A stretch of 51,465 bases of DNA from JASFHF01 sp050123375 (GCA_050123375.1 JASFHF010000011.1:1-51465), one strand, 5' to 3'; positions 41,753 through 51,342 are shown, counted from the stretch's first letter. Notes: generated by a model from the sequence alone, not told the origin. Numbers and translations are program-made.

Positions 41753-43582
41753 ATGTGTGGAATTGTTGGTGCAATTGCTCAGCGTGATGTTGGTGAGATT
41801 TTATTAGAAGGCTTAAAACGCTTAGAATATCGTGGTTATGATTCAGCAGGTATGGCGATTTTTAATCATCAGCAAATGATTAAAACTCTGCGGGTTAAAG
41901 GTAAAGTTGCAAAATTAAATTCTTTGTATGCTAATAATGTGGTTTCAGGTTCTTTAGGAATTGCACATACACGTTGGGCTACGCATGGCAAGCCAAGTGT
42001 ACGTAATGCACATCCGCATTGTTCAAATGATTTTATTGCATTAGTGCATAATGGTATTATTGAAAATTATCTTGAAATTAAACAAAATTTAATTACGCAA
42101 AATTATGAGTTTGCTAGCGAAACTGATACAGAAGTTATTGCGCATTTACTGCATGAAAAATTGAACAGCTCTAGTGATTTATTAACTGCTATGCAGAATA
42201 CAGTTGCGCAATTAAAAGGTGCTTATGCTTTAGGTGTTATCTCAAAAAGTGATCCTGATAGATTAATTGCCGTACGTTATGGCAGTCCTTTAGTTATCGG
42301 GATTGGAATCGGCGAAAATTTTATTGCCTCGGATACGTTGGCGTTATTACCAGTAACACAAAAATTTATTTTTTTAAAAGATGGTGATATCGCCGATATT
42401 AGGCGTGATCAGATTACTATTTATGATAAAAATGGCCAAGTGGTTAAACGCAAGATTTTTACATCGAACATGACGTCTGATAATGTTCAGCTTGGTGAGT
42501 ATCGGCATTATATGCTGAAAGAAATTTTTGAGCAGCCGGAAGCTTTACAAAAAACTTTATCCGGTTGTATTAATCATAACAGAATTTTGCCTGAAGCTTT
42601 TGGTACAGATGCAGCAAAGGTTTTTGCTAAAACCCGACAGGTGCAGATTGTGGCTTGCGGTACCAGTTATCATGCCGCGTTAGTTGCGAGTTATTGGATT
42701 GAAGAACTTGCAAATATTCCATGTCGGGTAAAAATTGCCAGTGAATTTCGTTATCGCCACATATCAGTCATGCCGAATACTTTATTTGTAACAATTTCGC
42801 AATCTGGTGAAACGGCTGACACTTTAGCAGCGCTGCATAAAGCTAAAGATATGGGTTATCTTGCTACACTTGCAATTTGTAATGTTCCTGAAAGTGCTTT
42901 GGTGCGTGAATCTGATTTGGTATTTTTAACGCGAGCCGGCAGAGAGATTGGTGTAGCTTCTACTAAGGCATTTACCGCGCAACTATTGGCATTATTATTG
43001 TTAGCTGTAACTTTAGCTCAGGATAAAATAGTACCATCCCGACTTGAATATTTACTGCATTTGCTGCAAACTTTGCCGCAAGCGATTTGTCACGCTTTAG
43101 AATTAAATGGTAAAGTAGAACATTTAGCTGATTTTTTTGTTAATAAACAACATGCTTTGTTTTTAGGAAGGGGGATTGAATATCCCATTGCGAAAGAAGG
43201 CGCGCTAAAATTAAAAGAGATTTCTTATGTACATGCAGAAAGTTATCCGGCAGGTGAATTAAAGCACGGTCCATTAGCATTAGTTGATGATCGTATGCCG
43301 GTAATTGCAGTTGCGCCGACTGATGATTTGTTAGAAAAATTGAAATCTAATCTTGAAGAAGTACGGGCACGCGGCGGTCAATTAATTGTATTTACCGATC
43401 ATGATTCCGGAATTAAAAACACTGAGGATATTATTAGTTTAAAAATTGAAATGGTTGATGCAATAATTGCGCCGATTGTGTTTACAGTGCCATTACAATT
43501 ATTAGCATACCATGTAGCGGTGATTAAGGGAACTGACGTTGATCATCCACGAAATTTGGCTAAATCGGTGACGGTGGAGTGA
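41753..43582 (+). CDS. glmS: Glutamine-fructose-6-phosphate aminotransferase
   Basis: 609 residues. It makes glucosamine 6-phosphate from fructose 6-phosphate and glutamine. Cys2 of MCGIVGAIAQRDV is the glutaminase nucleophile; EYRGYDSAGMA and HTRWATHG are in the same domain. Two SIS domains follow (CGTSYHAALVASYW; SQSGETADT; FLGRGIEYPIAKEGALKLKEISY). The C-terminus NLAKSVTVE is the conserved catalytic tail. No glmS ribozyme is seen upstream, only the hairpin element. Confidence 0.97.
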   Translation: MCGIVGAIAQRDVGEILLEGLKRLEYRGYDSAGMAIFNHQQMIKTLRVKGKVAKLNSLYANNVVSGSLGIAHTRWATHGKPSVRNAHPHCSNDFIALVHNGIIENYLEIKQNLITQNYEFASETDTEVIAHLLHEKLNSSSDLLTAMQNTVAQLKGAYALGVISKSDPDRLIAVRYGSPLVIGIGIGENFIASDTLALLPVTQKFIFLKDGDIADIRRDQITIYDKNGQVVKRKIFTSNMTSDNVQLGEYRHYMLKEIFEQPEALQKTLSGCINHNRILPEAFGTDAAKVFAKTRQVQIVACGTSYHAALVASYWIEELANIPCRVKIASEFRYRHISVMPNTLFVTISQSGETADTLAALHKAKDMGYLATLAICNVPESALVRESDLVFLTRAGREIGVASTKAFTAQLLALLLLAVTLAQDKIVPSRLEYLLHLLQTLPQAICHALELNGKVEHLADFFVNKQHALFLGRGIEYPIAKEGALKLKEISYVHAESYPAGELKHGPLALVDDRMPVIAVAPTDDLLEKLKSNLEEVRARGGQLIVFTDHDSGIKNTEDIISLKIEMVDAIIAPIVFTVPLQLLAYHVAVIKGTDVDHPRNLAKSVTVE

Positions 43583-43653
43583 AGGATTGTCTTGCTTGGC
43601 CCAGAATTATCGTTGTTTGGTGAAAATATGGGTACTAATTGATCGATTTTTTG

Positions 43654-43683
43654 TTGAAAACACACATAATTCTACAGTACAAT
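43654..43683 (+). promoter_or_regulatory. Sigma-70-like promoter of the enh-like operon
   Basis: TTGAAA (43654-43659), an 18-bp spacer and TACAAT (43678-43683), about 65 bp before the ATG at 43750. Confidence 0.6.
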
Positions 43684-43749
43684 AAAGTTGTCTATGCTAA
43701 AAACAAGGCGGTTGTAATCGAGTATTAGTATGACAAGGATGTAGTATAT

Positions 43750-44499
43750 ATGAAAAAATTCGGTATTATCTTTAATAGTGTCTTAATTGGCTTGGTTCTT
43801 TGTACAATCAATGTATATGCAAGAGATCATAACAACCCCGTTAGTAAGTATTATGGTATTGGGCTTTGCGATAAGCCTGGTTATAAATGTATTCGAATTA
43901 GCCGCGGAACAACATGGGAAAGAAAATTTCCTGATCCTAGAGAACGCGATATTGTACAACGGCTCAATCGCAGCGATACTTATTTGTATGGTGGCCGCAA
44001 AATTGTTGTTCCGGAGGATCTGCAAAATACAAGTTTAAAGGATATCACTCCTTTTTCATTACAAATCAAGAGCCCTAACGAAAAATTGCTAATAATTGAT
44101 CAAAATTTGTTAGCTGTGGCTGCGTATGATCCAAGTGGTCATTTGGTATTTTGGGGGCCTATTTCGTCAGGTAAAAATTATTGCCCTGATGCAGGTCGTT
44201 CCTGCCGCACGACCGCGGGCATTTATTATATATTCAATAAAAAAGGACAAGGGTGTCGATCCAATGTATATCCGGTAGGCCGCGGCGGTTCACACATGCC
44301 GTTTTGCATGTTTTTTTATAAAGGCTATGCTTTACATGGATCAAAAGAAGTTTATGGATTTCGTGCCAGCCATGGATGTGTGCGTATGTTTACTCGGGAT
44401 GCGAAATGGTTAAATGAAAATTTTGTAGGTGTGGCGCAGCGTAACGGTAGTATGGGTACTAAAATTGTGGTACAAAAATTGAAGGATGAACCGCATTAA
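43750..44499 (+). CDS. enhA: L,D-transpeptidase (EnhA-like)
   Basis: 249 residues with a signal peptide (FNSVLIGLVLCTINVYA). A LysM-like patch around IVQRLNRSDTYLYGGRKIVVP precedes a YkuD domain, with active-site SHGCVRM preceded by LHGSKE. YkuD enzymes make 3-3 peptidoglycan cross-links or attach proteins. The order L,D-transpeptidase, small secreted protein and Sel1 protein matches the enhanced-entry enhABC operon of Legionella; the symbol is given for that reason. Its last 14 bases overlap a possible start of the next gene. Confidence 0.8.
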   Translation: MKKFGIIFNSVLIGLVLCTINVYARDHNNPVSKYYGIGLCDKPGYKCIRISRGTTWERKFPDPRERDIVQRLNRSDTYLYGGRKIVVPEDLQNTSLKDITPFSLQIKSPNEKLLIIDQNLLAVAAYDPSGHLVFWGPISSGKNYCPDAGRSCRTTAGIYYIFNKKGQGCRSNVYPVGRGGSHMPFCMFFYKGYALHGSKEVYGFRASHGCVRMFTRDAKWLNENFVGVAQRNGSMGTKIVVQKLKDEPH

Positions 44500-44515
44500 T
44501 AAGGATGATCTAATA

Positions 44516-45097
44516 ATGATGTGTAAACGTATTATTATCTGCTTAGTGATAATTTTTGGCTTGCTAACATTTAATTTAACTTTAGCAAATAATCAGCGTG
44601 TAAAACAAAAATTACGTTTCCCCGTAGGATGCAAACCAACAGGTTATAAATTTGATTTTTATAATGTTGTTTTTAAGCCTTCGGCACTACGGTATTCACA
44701 AACAGTTTATTTCATCAGGAATGTATCAGGCAGACCTGTTTATATGTTGCAGGTACATGATGGAAGTGAACCATATATAATATACATGAATGGGTTAATT
44801 GTCCCAAACAAATGGTCAGTGCTATCAGTAAGCGAGGATCAGGTTAAATATATTTGTACAAATTATACCAAAGCTAATCGTAACCATCGTGTAATTAACT
44901 GTCAAAATGCGTTGAACATTTGTGAGTTTTCACGCTCAAGATTTGGTACAAATCATCGAGGCACATATTGGTTAACCATGAATCAATCACGTGAAGCTGC
45001 AGTTAGAATTACACGTTTTCACGGTATATTACTTTCAGATCCCAGACAAATAGAAGCGCAAATAAAAAATGAAATAGGAGATAATCCGGAAGAATGA
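44516..45097 (+). CDS. enhB: Secreted protein, EnhB-like
   Basis: 193 residues from ATG 44516, after an AAGGATGATCTAA leader; an earlier ATG (44486) lies inside enhA. A signal peptide (IIICLVIIFGLLTFNLTLA) is clear. The mature protein has several cysteines (GCKPTGYKF, YICTNYT, NCQNALNICEF), suggesting disulfides in the periplasm. It has no recognised catalytic motif. The position between enhA-like and enhC-like genes is the basis for the name. Confidence 0.6.
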   Translation: MMCKRIIICLVIIFGLLTFNLTLANNQRVKQKLRFPVGCKPTGYKFDFYNVVFKPSALRYSQTVYFIRNVSGRPVYMLQVHDGSEPYIIYMNGLIVPNKWSVLSVSEDQVKYICTNYTKANRNHRVINCQNALNICEFSRSRFGTNHRGTYWLTMNQSREAAVRITRFHGILLSDPRQIEAQIKNEIGDNPEE

Positions 45098-45108
45098 AGG
45101 TTAAGAAT

Positions 45109-47448
45109 ATGAAACATTTATTAGCATTATTCATTATATTTTTGATATCTTTTACAGCATTTGCCGCCGAACGCAGTGCTTTTCAGTATTATTATCAAGG
45201 TAAATATGCTGATGCATTACCGATGATTTCAGAACTTGCAAATAAAAATAACCCTAAAGCACTATATTTATTGGCTGAAATGAATCTATTTGGCTATGGC
45301 ATGAAAAAAAATATTGAAGATGGTTTTAAATATATGCAGCAAGCTGCTAAGTTGAGAAACCTAAATGCGCAAATGTATTTAGGAGCATATTATTTAAACC
45401 ATGAAAAAAACATCAAAGAAGCATTGATTTGGTTAAAGAAGGCTGCTGATCAAGGGAATCCCAAAGCACAAATGTTTACTGCTTTATGTTATTTAAACGG
45501 ACTTGATGTTCGTAAAAATCTTGATCTTGCTAAACAATACGTTATTAAAGCTGCACAAAACGGTATTCCCATGGCACAATTTTTATTGGCAAAAATATTT
45601 TTAAAAAGCCGGCATGCTGTCGATAAAAAAATGGGAAAAATTTGGATGTTGAAAGCTGCAAAAAATCATTATGCTGATGCTATCAAGTTTCTTAATCTTC
45701 CATCTGCAAAAAGTTTAAAAACTGAGAATTTAGAAAATAACAGCTTATTACAAAATGACAATGAACCGTGGGATAAGATGATTGTTTTGTTAAAAAAAGC
45801 ACAAGTTAACATAACAAATCCAGAACGGATATTGGCTAAAGGAGATGCGCAAACGGAAATGCCGGAACTTGAATCATTGCCAAAAAACGCAATTATCAAA
45901 CCTGATTTTAGTTTAGTAATGCCTAATAACTTGTCTATTTATGACATTTTAGTACAAGTAAGCCGCGCAAATTATCGTAAACAATCACAAAAATTACATA
46001 TAAATACCTATAAATACGTACTTCCACAACACATGAATAGTTATCAGGAAGCTTTTCAGGAATTATCACGTTTAGCCATGCATGGGAATACGCAAGCGAT
46101 GTATAATTTAGCACTACTGTATCAAGAGGGCAAAGGTGTTGCACCAGATAAAGAAAAAGCATATCACTGGATGTTAAAGGCTGCTGAATTATATTATTTA
46201 AAAGCTGAATATATGGTTGGAATTTATTATCTAAAAGGATGGGTTGTCAAGAGAGATATTGATATTGCCATGATATGTTTTCGTCGAGCAGCGTTGCACG
46301 GCGATGCTAATGCGCAGCTTCTTTTAGGTAATATCTATGAATATGGTTTACATGATAGTGATACCATGCAATCTGTAAAAAAAGATCTTTCGCGTGCAAA
46401 AGCAATGTATAGTTTAGCCGCGCAAAATGGTTTGCCAACAGCTAAGTATCAATTAGCACAAATGTATTCAAGCGGTCTTTTCAACCCAAGTAATAACCAT
46501 GTAATCCAGATGAGAGATTTAAAAACTGCTTATAAGTTATATTTAAGCGCAGCCAATGCTGGTATAGAAAAAGCAAATTTATTCCTGGCTTATTTTTATG
46601 CTGCTAAAAACGAAACCAAAGAAAAACATCTATCTGCTTATAAAATTGCTAATAAGTTTGTTAGAATGAATGATCCTAATGCTAAATTATTGTTGGCAAC
46701 CTTATATGACAGAGGGGTTGGCGCTCTAAAAAATCACCGTGCGGCATTAAGAATTTATCGATCACTAATGAGAGAAAACAATATATTTGCTGCTTATATA
46801 TTAGGAACATATTACTATTTGCATAACAAAAATGACAAAAGAGCAGAAGAATATTTAACTGAAGCGGCTCAACAAGGCGTCATGTATGCACAATATAATT
46901 TGGCTATTATTGCTAAAAACAATCGCCAGCTTGATGGCGAATTTTTGTTATTACTAAATGAGGCAATCGCTGGAGGTTTTAACCAAGCATCGCTATTATT
47001 GGGAGATTACTATATAACTCAAGCAGACAATGATGCTGAGATGAAAAAAGCTGTGCGTATTTACCAAAAACTTTCCGCCAAACAAGATCCGCGTGTAGAA
47101 TTAAAGCTTGGTTACATGTATCAGAAAGGCATCTATTTTAATCAAGATCCAACGCAAGCTTTGTATTGGTATAAGCAGTCAGCTGAACACGGCAACAAAA
47201 TAGCGCAATATCAGTTAGGAGAAATGTATTTTCTTGGCTGCGGTATTCCCAGAAATGTCAATTTAGCCTTAAAATATTACAAAGAGTCTGCAACGCAGCA
47301 ATTTGCACCCGCAATGGCCGCTGTTGGTTATATTAAAGCAGTAGCACAATTCGATTACCAGGATGCAATAAAATGGTATCAAAAAGCAGTTAGGCTCAAC
47401 GACAAACAAGCAAGTGAAAATTTACGGATCTTGACTAAATTTTCATAG
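45109..47448 (+). CDS. enhC: Sel1-repeat protein, EnhC-like
   Basis: 779 residues from ATG 45109 with AAGG 8 bp upstream; ATG 45094 overlapping the enhB stop is an alternative. After a signal peptide (LLALFIIFLISFTAFA) come many Sel1 repeats of about 36 residues (AEMNLFGYGMKKNIEDGFKY, LALLYQEGKGVAPDKEKAYH, GEMYFLGCGIPRNVNLALKY), with a non-repeat insert near 200-290. Legionella EnhC is larger (about 1200) and binds and inhibits a lytic transglycosylase, maintaining cell-wall integrity in host cells. A similar role is likely. Confidence 0.78.
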   Translation: MKHLLALFIIFLISFTAFAAERSAFQYYYQGKYADALPMISELANKNNPKALYLLAEMNLFGYGMKKNIEDGFKYMQQAAKLRNLNAQMYLGAYYLNHEKNIKEALIWLKKAADQGNPKAQMFTALCYLNGLDVRKNLDLAKQYVIKAAQNGIPMAQFLLAKIFLKSRHAVDKKMGKIWMLKAAKNHYADAIKFLNLPSAKSLKTENLENNSLLQNDNEPWDKMIVLLKKAQVNITNPERILAKGDAQTEMPELESLPKNAIIKPDFSLVMPNNLSIYDILVQVSRANYRKQSQKLHINTYKYVLPQHMNSYQEAFQELSRLAMHGNTQAMYNLALLYQEGKGVAPDKEKAYHWMLKAAELYYLKAEYMVGIYYLKGWVVKRDIDIAMICFRRAALHGDANAQLLLGNIYEYGLHDSDTMQSVKKDLSRAKAMYSLAAQNGLPTAKYQLAQMYSSGLFNPSNNHVIQMRDLKTAYKLYLSAANAGIEKANLFLAYFYAAKNETKEKHLSAYKIANKFVRMNDPNAKLLLATLYDRGVGALKNHRAALRIYRSLMRENNIFAAYILGTYYYLHNKNDKRAEEYLTEAAQQGVMYAQYNLAIIAKNNRQLDGEFLLLLNEAIAGGFNQASLLLGDYYITQADNDAEMKKAVRIYQKLSAKQDPRVELKLGYMYQKGIYFNQDPTQALYWYKQSAEHGNKIAQYQLGEMYFLGCGIPRNVNLALKYYKESATQQFAPAMAAVGYIKAVAQFDYQDAIKWYQKAVRLNDKQASENLRILTKFS

Positions 47449-47563
47449 ATTTAAGAACCTATTTAATATTATAATCCGTATGCTTTATTTGACATGATGA
47501 TTGATTAATGATCAAATTGCTGCTAAGGTTATGATTGAATGAAACTTTATGGTGAGGTTTATT

Positions 47564-48325
47564 ATGAAACTGAGATTTTATTTAGGTTTGGTTTTGTCAA
47601 CAGGATTAATTTTGTGCAGTCAGTCAGCATGGGCGAAATATTATTGGCCGAACGGTTTGTATGTTGCAGGCGGAGGGAGCTTTGGTTATAGTATTTTTCG
47701 TCTTAATGGCACACTTGCTGGTTCAAGCACAGCTACGCTGGCTAAAACTAAATTTAAAGATGGCGCGGCTGGTTTTGCATTGAAAGTAGGTTTTATGCCT
47801 AGATCTGTGCCGTTTCAGTTTGAAGTTGCTTATAACCGTTTTGGTAATTTTAGTTTTAATGTCAATCCATTGTTTTCAACAACTGGTTCTGTTCCAGCGT
47901 ACAACAACATAACCAGCAAGCTCAAGATCGAAACTTTGTTTGCAAATGGTTATTACAATATTTCTTTTTATCCAAAGTTTTGGCCGTATGTAGGAGTAGG
48001 TTTGGGTGGATCCAAAGCTAGAACTTCTTTAACAGCAACTAATTCAACAGGTAATACTTTATCGGCGGTTCATAGGAAAACTAATACTGCTTTTCAGGCT
48101 ATTGCTGGAGTAAATATTAAAGCAATGAATAATGTATTGATTTATCTTGCTTATCACTTTATGGATCTTGGTAAAGCGCAGTGGGGTCCCTGGAGTTCTG
48201 GCGCTGATCAGACAACACTTACCTCAAAAACAATTTTTATGCATGAAGGAGAAGTTGGTGTGAAGATATTTTTGGGCGACCAAACTCCATATCAGCCCCC
48301 GACGTTGATGCGTGATGAAGAGTAA
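47564..48325 (+). CDS. Outer-membrane beta-barrel protein
   Basis: 253 residues from ATG 47564, with a GGTGAGG site. A signal peptide ends at SAWA. GLYVAGGGSFGYSIF, LKVGFMPRSVPFQFEVAYNRFG, FANGYYNISFYPKFWPYVGVGLGG, IAGVNIKAMNNVLIYLAYHFM and the final GEVGVKIFLG are alternating beta strands of an opacity/OmpA-like eight-strand barrel. A possible promoter is TTGACA (47489) with TCAAAT 17 bp later. It may be a surface antigen, as in other intracellular gammaproteobacteria. Confidence 0.8.
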   Translation: MKLRFYLGLVLSTGLILCSQSAWAKYYWPNGLYVAGGGSFGYSIFRLNGTLAGSSTATLAKTKFKDGAAGFALKVGFMPRSVPFQFEVAYNRFGNFSFNVNPLFSTTGSVPAYNNITSKLKIETLFANGYYNISFYPKFWPYVGVGLGGSKARTSLTATNSTGNTLSAVHRKTNTAFQAIAGVNIKAMNNVLIYLAYHFMDLGKAQWGPWSSGADQTTLTSKTIFMHEGEVGVKIFLGDQTPYQPPTLMRDEE

Positions 48326-48495
48326 AATATTCTATTTTATTTCTTTATTTGCTAAAAAATTCTACATAATATACAATCTCGCTTCATCTATGAATATTAG
48401 CATGGAAGGTTAATACCAAGCTGCGGTAATAATTAAAATAACAAAGGATCTTTTTAATAGATACCTTGATATCAATGATGTAGAGAGGTGCTATT

Positions 48496-49575
48496 GTGTT
48501 AAAAGGTTACGACGACTTAAAACAATATAAAAAGAAGTTAGAACACGTAAATAATATAATTCGTGATATATCTTCAAAAAACCCAAACATAACGCCAATC
48601 ACCGCGAAAGATTGTGCGTTATTCGAAGATTTTTTTGCCAAGGAAGAAAAGCATACTTATGGTAATTCCTGGATTTATATTACCCAAGGAACTTTTGGTA
48701 TTGGCTCGGAGAATTTAGGCTATAAATATTATGACGGCAAAAATCTTTGTGCCATCGCGATTTATCCCAAGATAGAACAGCCTGATATTATTATGATGTA
48801 TTGGATTCGGCCGATGGGTGAAAATGTTTTATCGATCATTGTAGAACTTTCTGAAAAAATAAAGTGCGAATATAATGTTTGTTCTTATGTAAAAAAACTT
48901 TTTCCAGATCAATATGAATATTTATTACAATATAGTTTTAGGAGTGCTAAGGAGTTTCCTTGGCATAGTTCTGCGCACTCGGAAGATGATACATATCCGG
49001 AATTGATTTATGATGTGGAGCAAACAAGACATGCAATAATAGAATCGACAAAAAGAAGTTGTCTTGGCGGTATAGTCAGGGGCGTTGCAAAATTAAAGAA
49101 AGATAATAAGATAGAAATAACTTCAAATGATTTTCAAAATAAAGCTTGGGAAATTGTTAAGACGTATTTTCAAGAATATGGTAATTTTTCTAATAAACTT
49201 AATATTTCCAGTCCATTTGATTATTATAATATGATTTTTGATGCCCATACATCAGGCAACAATATTGATAAAAATATTATTTTTGTAAACGACATGCCTG
49301 TTGGATTTTACGTTTTAACCCGAAAACAAAAAATAAATACCACCATTCCGTATGGTAGTATTATGCTTAGGCAACATTACAAATATCTTGCTGATTATTG
49401 GCTTCTTACTTTATTTGAAACTGAAGAGACAAAATATGTTAATCTTGGTGGATCTGAAGATTTAGGGATGCATAATTTTAAGAGCAAGTATATACCAACC
49501 CATAAAAATTATATGTATTGGGTTACTAATTATCCATTTGGGCAGGTAAAAACTGCCAAACGAATTGATGAATAG
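48496..49575 (+). CDS. DUF2156/GNAT-fold transferase-like protein (right copy)
   Basis: 359 residues, GTG start after GAGAGGTG. The N-terminal 170 residues are nearly those of 2928-3968 (for example KPIEQPDIIMMYWIRPMGEN-type region), but from about residue 175 the match is partial: for example, AIRNTSKSSRLGRVFRG there is AIIESTKRSCLGGIVRG here. The ending VNLGGSEDLGMHNFKSKY is conserved. The 3' end overlaps the convergent TrmB-like gene by 50 bp, more than the left pair. Likely a soluble transferase; substrate unknown. Confidence 0.65.
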   Translation: MLKGYDDLKQYKKKLEHVNNIIRDISSKNPNITPITAKDCALFEDFFAKEEKHTYGNSWIYITQGTFGIGSENLGYKYYDGKNLCAIAIYPKIEQPDIIMMYWIRPMGENVLSIIVELSEKIKCEYNVCSYVKKLFPDQYEYLLQYSFRSAKEFPWHSSAHSEDDTYPELIYDVEQTRHAIIESTKRSCLGGIVRGVAKLKKDNKIEITSNDFQNKAWEIVKTYFQEYGNFSNKLNISSPFDYYNMIFDAHTSGNNIDKNIIFVNDMPVGFYVLTRKQKINTTIPYGSIMLRQHYKYLADYWLLTLFETEETKYVNLGGSEDLGMHNFKSKYIPTHKNYMYWVTNYPFGQVKTAKRIDE

Positions 49576-50323
49576 CTTTTGCGTTTTCATAAAATTTTTT
49601 ATTTTCTATAACAATTCCGCGTACCCCTTCAATAGCGTCGAATTCAACAACTGCTACTTTTCCATCATAAATTAGGTAGTCTAAAGAAGCTAGATTTAGC
49701 TGTTTGTTTGTAAGTCTGCAACGGTATCTTTCTGCTGATACTTGTTCAACATATTTTTTCGCTTCTTCTGATTTTTCCATGATTTCCCATATTTGCATAT
49801 TAGGATTTCTTTTGTAGGAATTTATAAACTTTGACACATTGGTCGGGAATATTCTGGTTACTTCATTACAATTTACGTATGATCGTATTTCTTTAGAGCT
49901 TAATACATCGTTGTAGATTAATTTAACCTCCTCTTTGCCTTTATATTGATGCACTTCAACATTTTCTCGTACATTATATTCTTTCTTAAGATTTAAAAGT
50001 TCTTTTGTGATAAGATCTAGTTGCTTTTCGGCTGCAATTATTTTTGCTTGTCGTTCTTTAAAGATCACTGATAATTTTTCTGGTGGCTCTGCCATAATAA
50101 GGCGTCTTGAGCCGCGTCCTTTTTTTACTTGTGTAACTAAACCTTTCTGGGTAAGGTTTTCTACATTATTATGTGTGGTAACGCGGTTAATGTTGGATAA
50201 TTCTGCAAGTTCTTGAATGGTGCGCGCGCCATATTTAACCAAATTAAGGTAAAGCATGATTTCTTTATTTGAGAGATCTAGTTCATTTGCCAGGAATCTT
50301 TCAAGCACGATAGTGTTTTCCAT
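49526..50323 (-). CDS. TrmB-like winged-HTH regulator (right copy)
   Basis: 265 residues. The HTH region (1-85) is identical or nearly so to the left copy (ELAELSNINRVTTHN). The effector domain begins near residue 122 and differs (VNCNEVTRIFPTNVSKFINS against LNCEKFMKIFPGNMNKFLQA). DYLIYDGKVAVVEF keeps the family motif. Convergent with the transferase-like gene. The same promoter and DNA-binding half in both copies predicts that both regulators recognise both operators, with different inducers. Confidence 0.78.
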   Translation of the reverse strand: MENTIVLERFLANELDLSNKEIMLYLNLVKYGARTIQELAELSNINRVTTHNNVENLTQKGLVTQVKKGRGSRRLIMAEPPEKLSVIFKERQAKIIAAEKQLDLITKELLNLKKEYNVRENVEVHQYKGKEEVKLIYNDVLSSKEIRSYVNCNEVTRIFPTNVSKFINSYKRNPNMQIWEIMEKSEEAKKYVEQVSAERYRCRLTNKQLNLASLDYLIYDGKVAVVEFDAIEGVRGIVIENKKFYENAKAIHQFVWQFLPAQMDN

Positions 50324-50363
50324 GAGTTTTCTCCTGTATTTACGAAAAAAATTATGTACATAA

Positions 50364-50392
50364 AGTATAGCTCAACAAAAATATTTAGTCAA
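50364..50392 (-). promoter_or_regulatory. Sigma-70 promoter of the right TrmB-like gene
   Basis: Minus strand: TTGACT (50387-50392), 17-bp spacer, TATACT (50364-50369). The palindrome TTATGTACATAA (50352-50363) is directly downstream, where a repressor would block initiation. Confidence 0.75.
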
Positions 50393-50459
50393 TTTCCATA
50401 TATAACAATGAGTTACAACAATATAAATGAGTGTATTTATGTTTATGACTATTTTCATG

Positions 50460-50488
50460 AAAATGTCGATTATTTTTATGTACATTTT
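50460..50488. promoter_or_regulatory. Candidate operator (29-bp inverted repeat, right)
   Basis: AAAATGT (50460-50466) and ACATTTT (50482-50488), upstream of the -35 box at 50490. The counterpart of 1982-2010, same length and spacing. Confidence 0.5.
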
Positions 50489-50489
50489 G

Positions 50490-50518
50490 TTGACAAAATA
50501 TGCAGGCGGTACTATATT
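50490..50518 (+). promoter_or_regulatory. Sigma-70 promoter of the right membrane-protein gene
   Basis: TTGACA (50490-50495), 17-bp spacer, TATATT (50513-50518); nearly consensus, followed by AACGGAGG before the ATG at 50545. Confidence 0.78.
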
Positions 50519-50544
50519 AAGCATACCGAAACGGAGGTTGAATT

Positions 50545-51066
50545 ATGAAATTGAAAGGACGCAGATTACATCAGATCACATTCACTTTAGCAATCATTGG
50601 ATTGTTAATCACGATAACTGGAAATTTCTTTGATGTTTCTATAACTAAAAAGCTTTGTTATTTAGTTGGTGCATTGCTTTTACTTGTTACCGCTTTATTG
50701 GAAGAAAATACTTTTTTCACCGTTTTAGAAATAATTTTATCAATTGGTGCAGCAATTGCGTTTTTACCGATTTCAGCTATTTGGAAAAGCGGTATTCCAA
50801 TTTGTCTTGGCACTTTGGCCGCCACGTATTTTAGTTTTAGCGGTCAGCTTAAAGATTATTTGACTTGGCTTAGTGTTATCGGAGTTTTAATTTGTACCTG
50901 GGGTTATGCTTTAACTAATCCGATGCTTTATGTTTGGGGTGGTGCAGTTGTAACTGTATATTCTTTTTGTTCATTCAGGAGAGGGGAAACCATTGCGTTG
51001 GTGTTTGGAATTTTAAATTTAGTTTTTACATTAACTGCATTGTTGGAAATTTTGCATGTTTTATAA
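50545..51066 (+). CDS. Multi-pass inner-membrane protein, 173 aa (right copy)
   Basis: Same length as the left copy and identical over most of its length, with scattered changes (for example VTSLGG-type loops replaced; NPMLYVWGGAVVT here against NPIIYFCAGLIIT at 1404-1925). The substitutions cluster in one helix near residue 130. About six membrane helices. First gene of the operon controlled by 50490-50518. Function unknown. Confidence 0.75.
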   Translation: MKLKGRRLHQITFTLAIIGLLITITGNFFDVSITKKLCYLVGALLLLVTALLEENTFFTVLEIILSIGAAIAFLPISAIWKSGIPICLGTLAATYFSFSGQLKDYLTWLSVIGVLICTWGYALTNPMLYVWGGAVVTVYSFCSFRRGETIALVFGILNLVFTLTALLEILHVL

Positions 51067-51084
51067 CGTAAAATGGAGGTTAAT

Positions 51085-51327
51085 ATGAATATGTCGATAA
51101 TTGACGATAAAAATTCGATTGTTTCGCATCTTTGGCTGCAGGATGTGATTGATGAAAACTTGACTAAAGCCAAAGCAACTTTGGATTGTTTATTGGCAGC
51201 AGAAGATAGTAAAGTGGAGCTTGATAAAGAAACGATTTATAACACTATCTGGTCAGCGCGTGATAATTTGCAAGAAATCGTAAAATATCAAGCGGCATTA
51301 AATAATAAATTTGGAGAGGATAATTAA
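51085..51327 (+). CDS. Small helical protein, 80 aa (right copy)
   Basis: Start ATG 51085 chosen because GGAGG at 51075-51079 is the ribosome site; the ATG at 51073 overlaps it. The central HLWLQDVIDENLTKAK and DSKVELDKETIYN segments are the same as the left copy, with differences only at the N-terminus and the last 15 residues. Followed immediately by AAGGAGACATTGTCATG, where in the left copy csrA starts. Confidence 0.72.
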   Translation: MNMSIIDDKNSIVSHLWLQDVIDENLTKAKATLDCLLAAEDSKVELDKETIYNTIWSARDNLQEIVKYQAALNNKFGEDN

Positions 51328-51342
51328 GGAGACATTGTCATG

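Larger units (their letters stand above)
48357..51330. repeat. Inverted duplicate module, right copy
   Basis: Same order as 1143-4105 read on the other strand, beginning with the shared leader ACATAATATACAATC. It starts about 30 bp after the OMP gene stop and ends in group II intron-like sequence. The two copies face each other across about 44 kb. Confidence 0.85.

Noticed and set aside
43787..44038. 83-codon frame inside the L,D-transpeptidase gene
   Set aside because: An out-of-frame shadow; the YkuD frame has signal peptide and active site.
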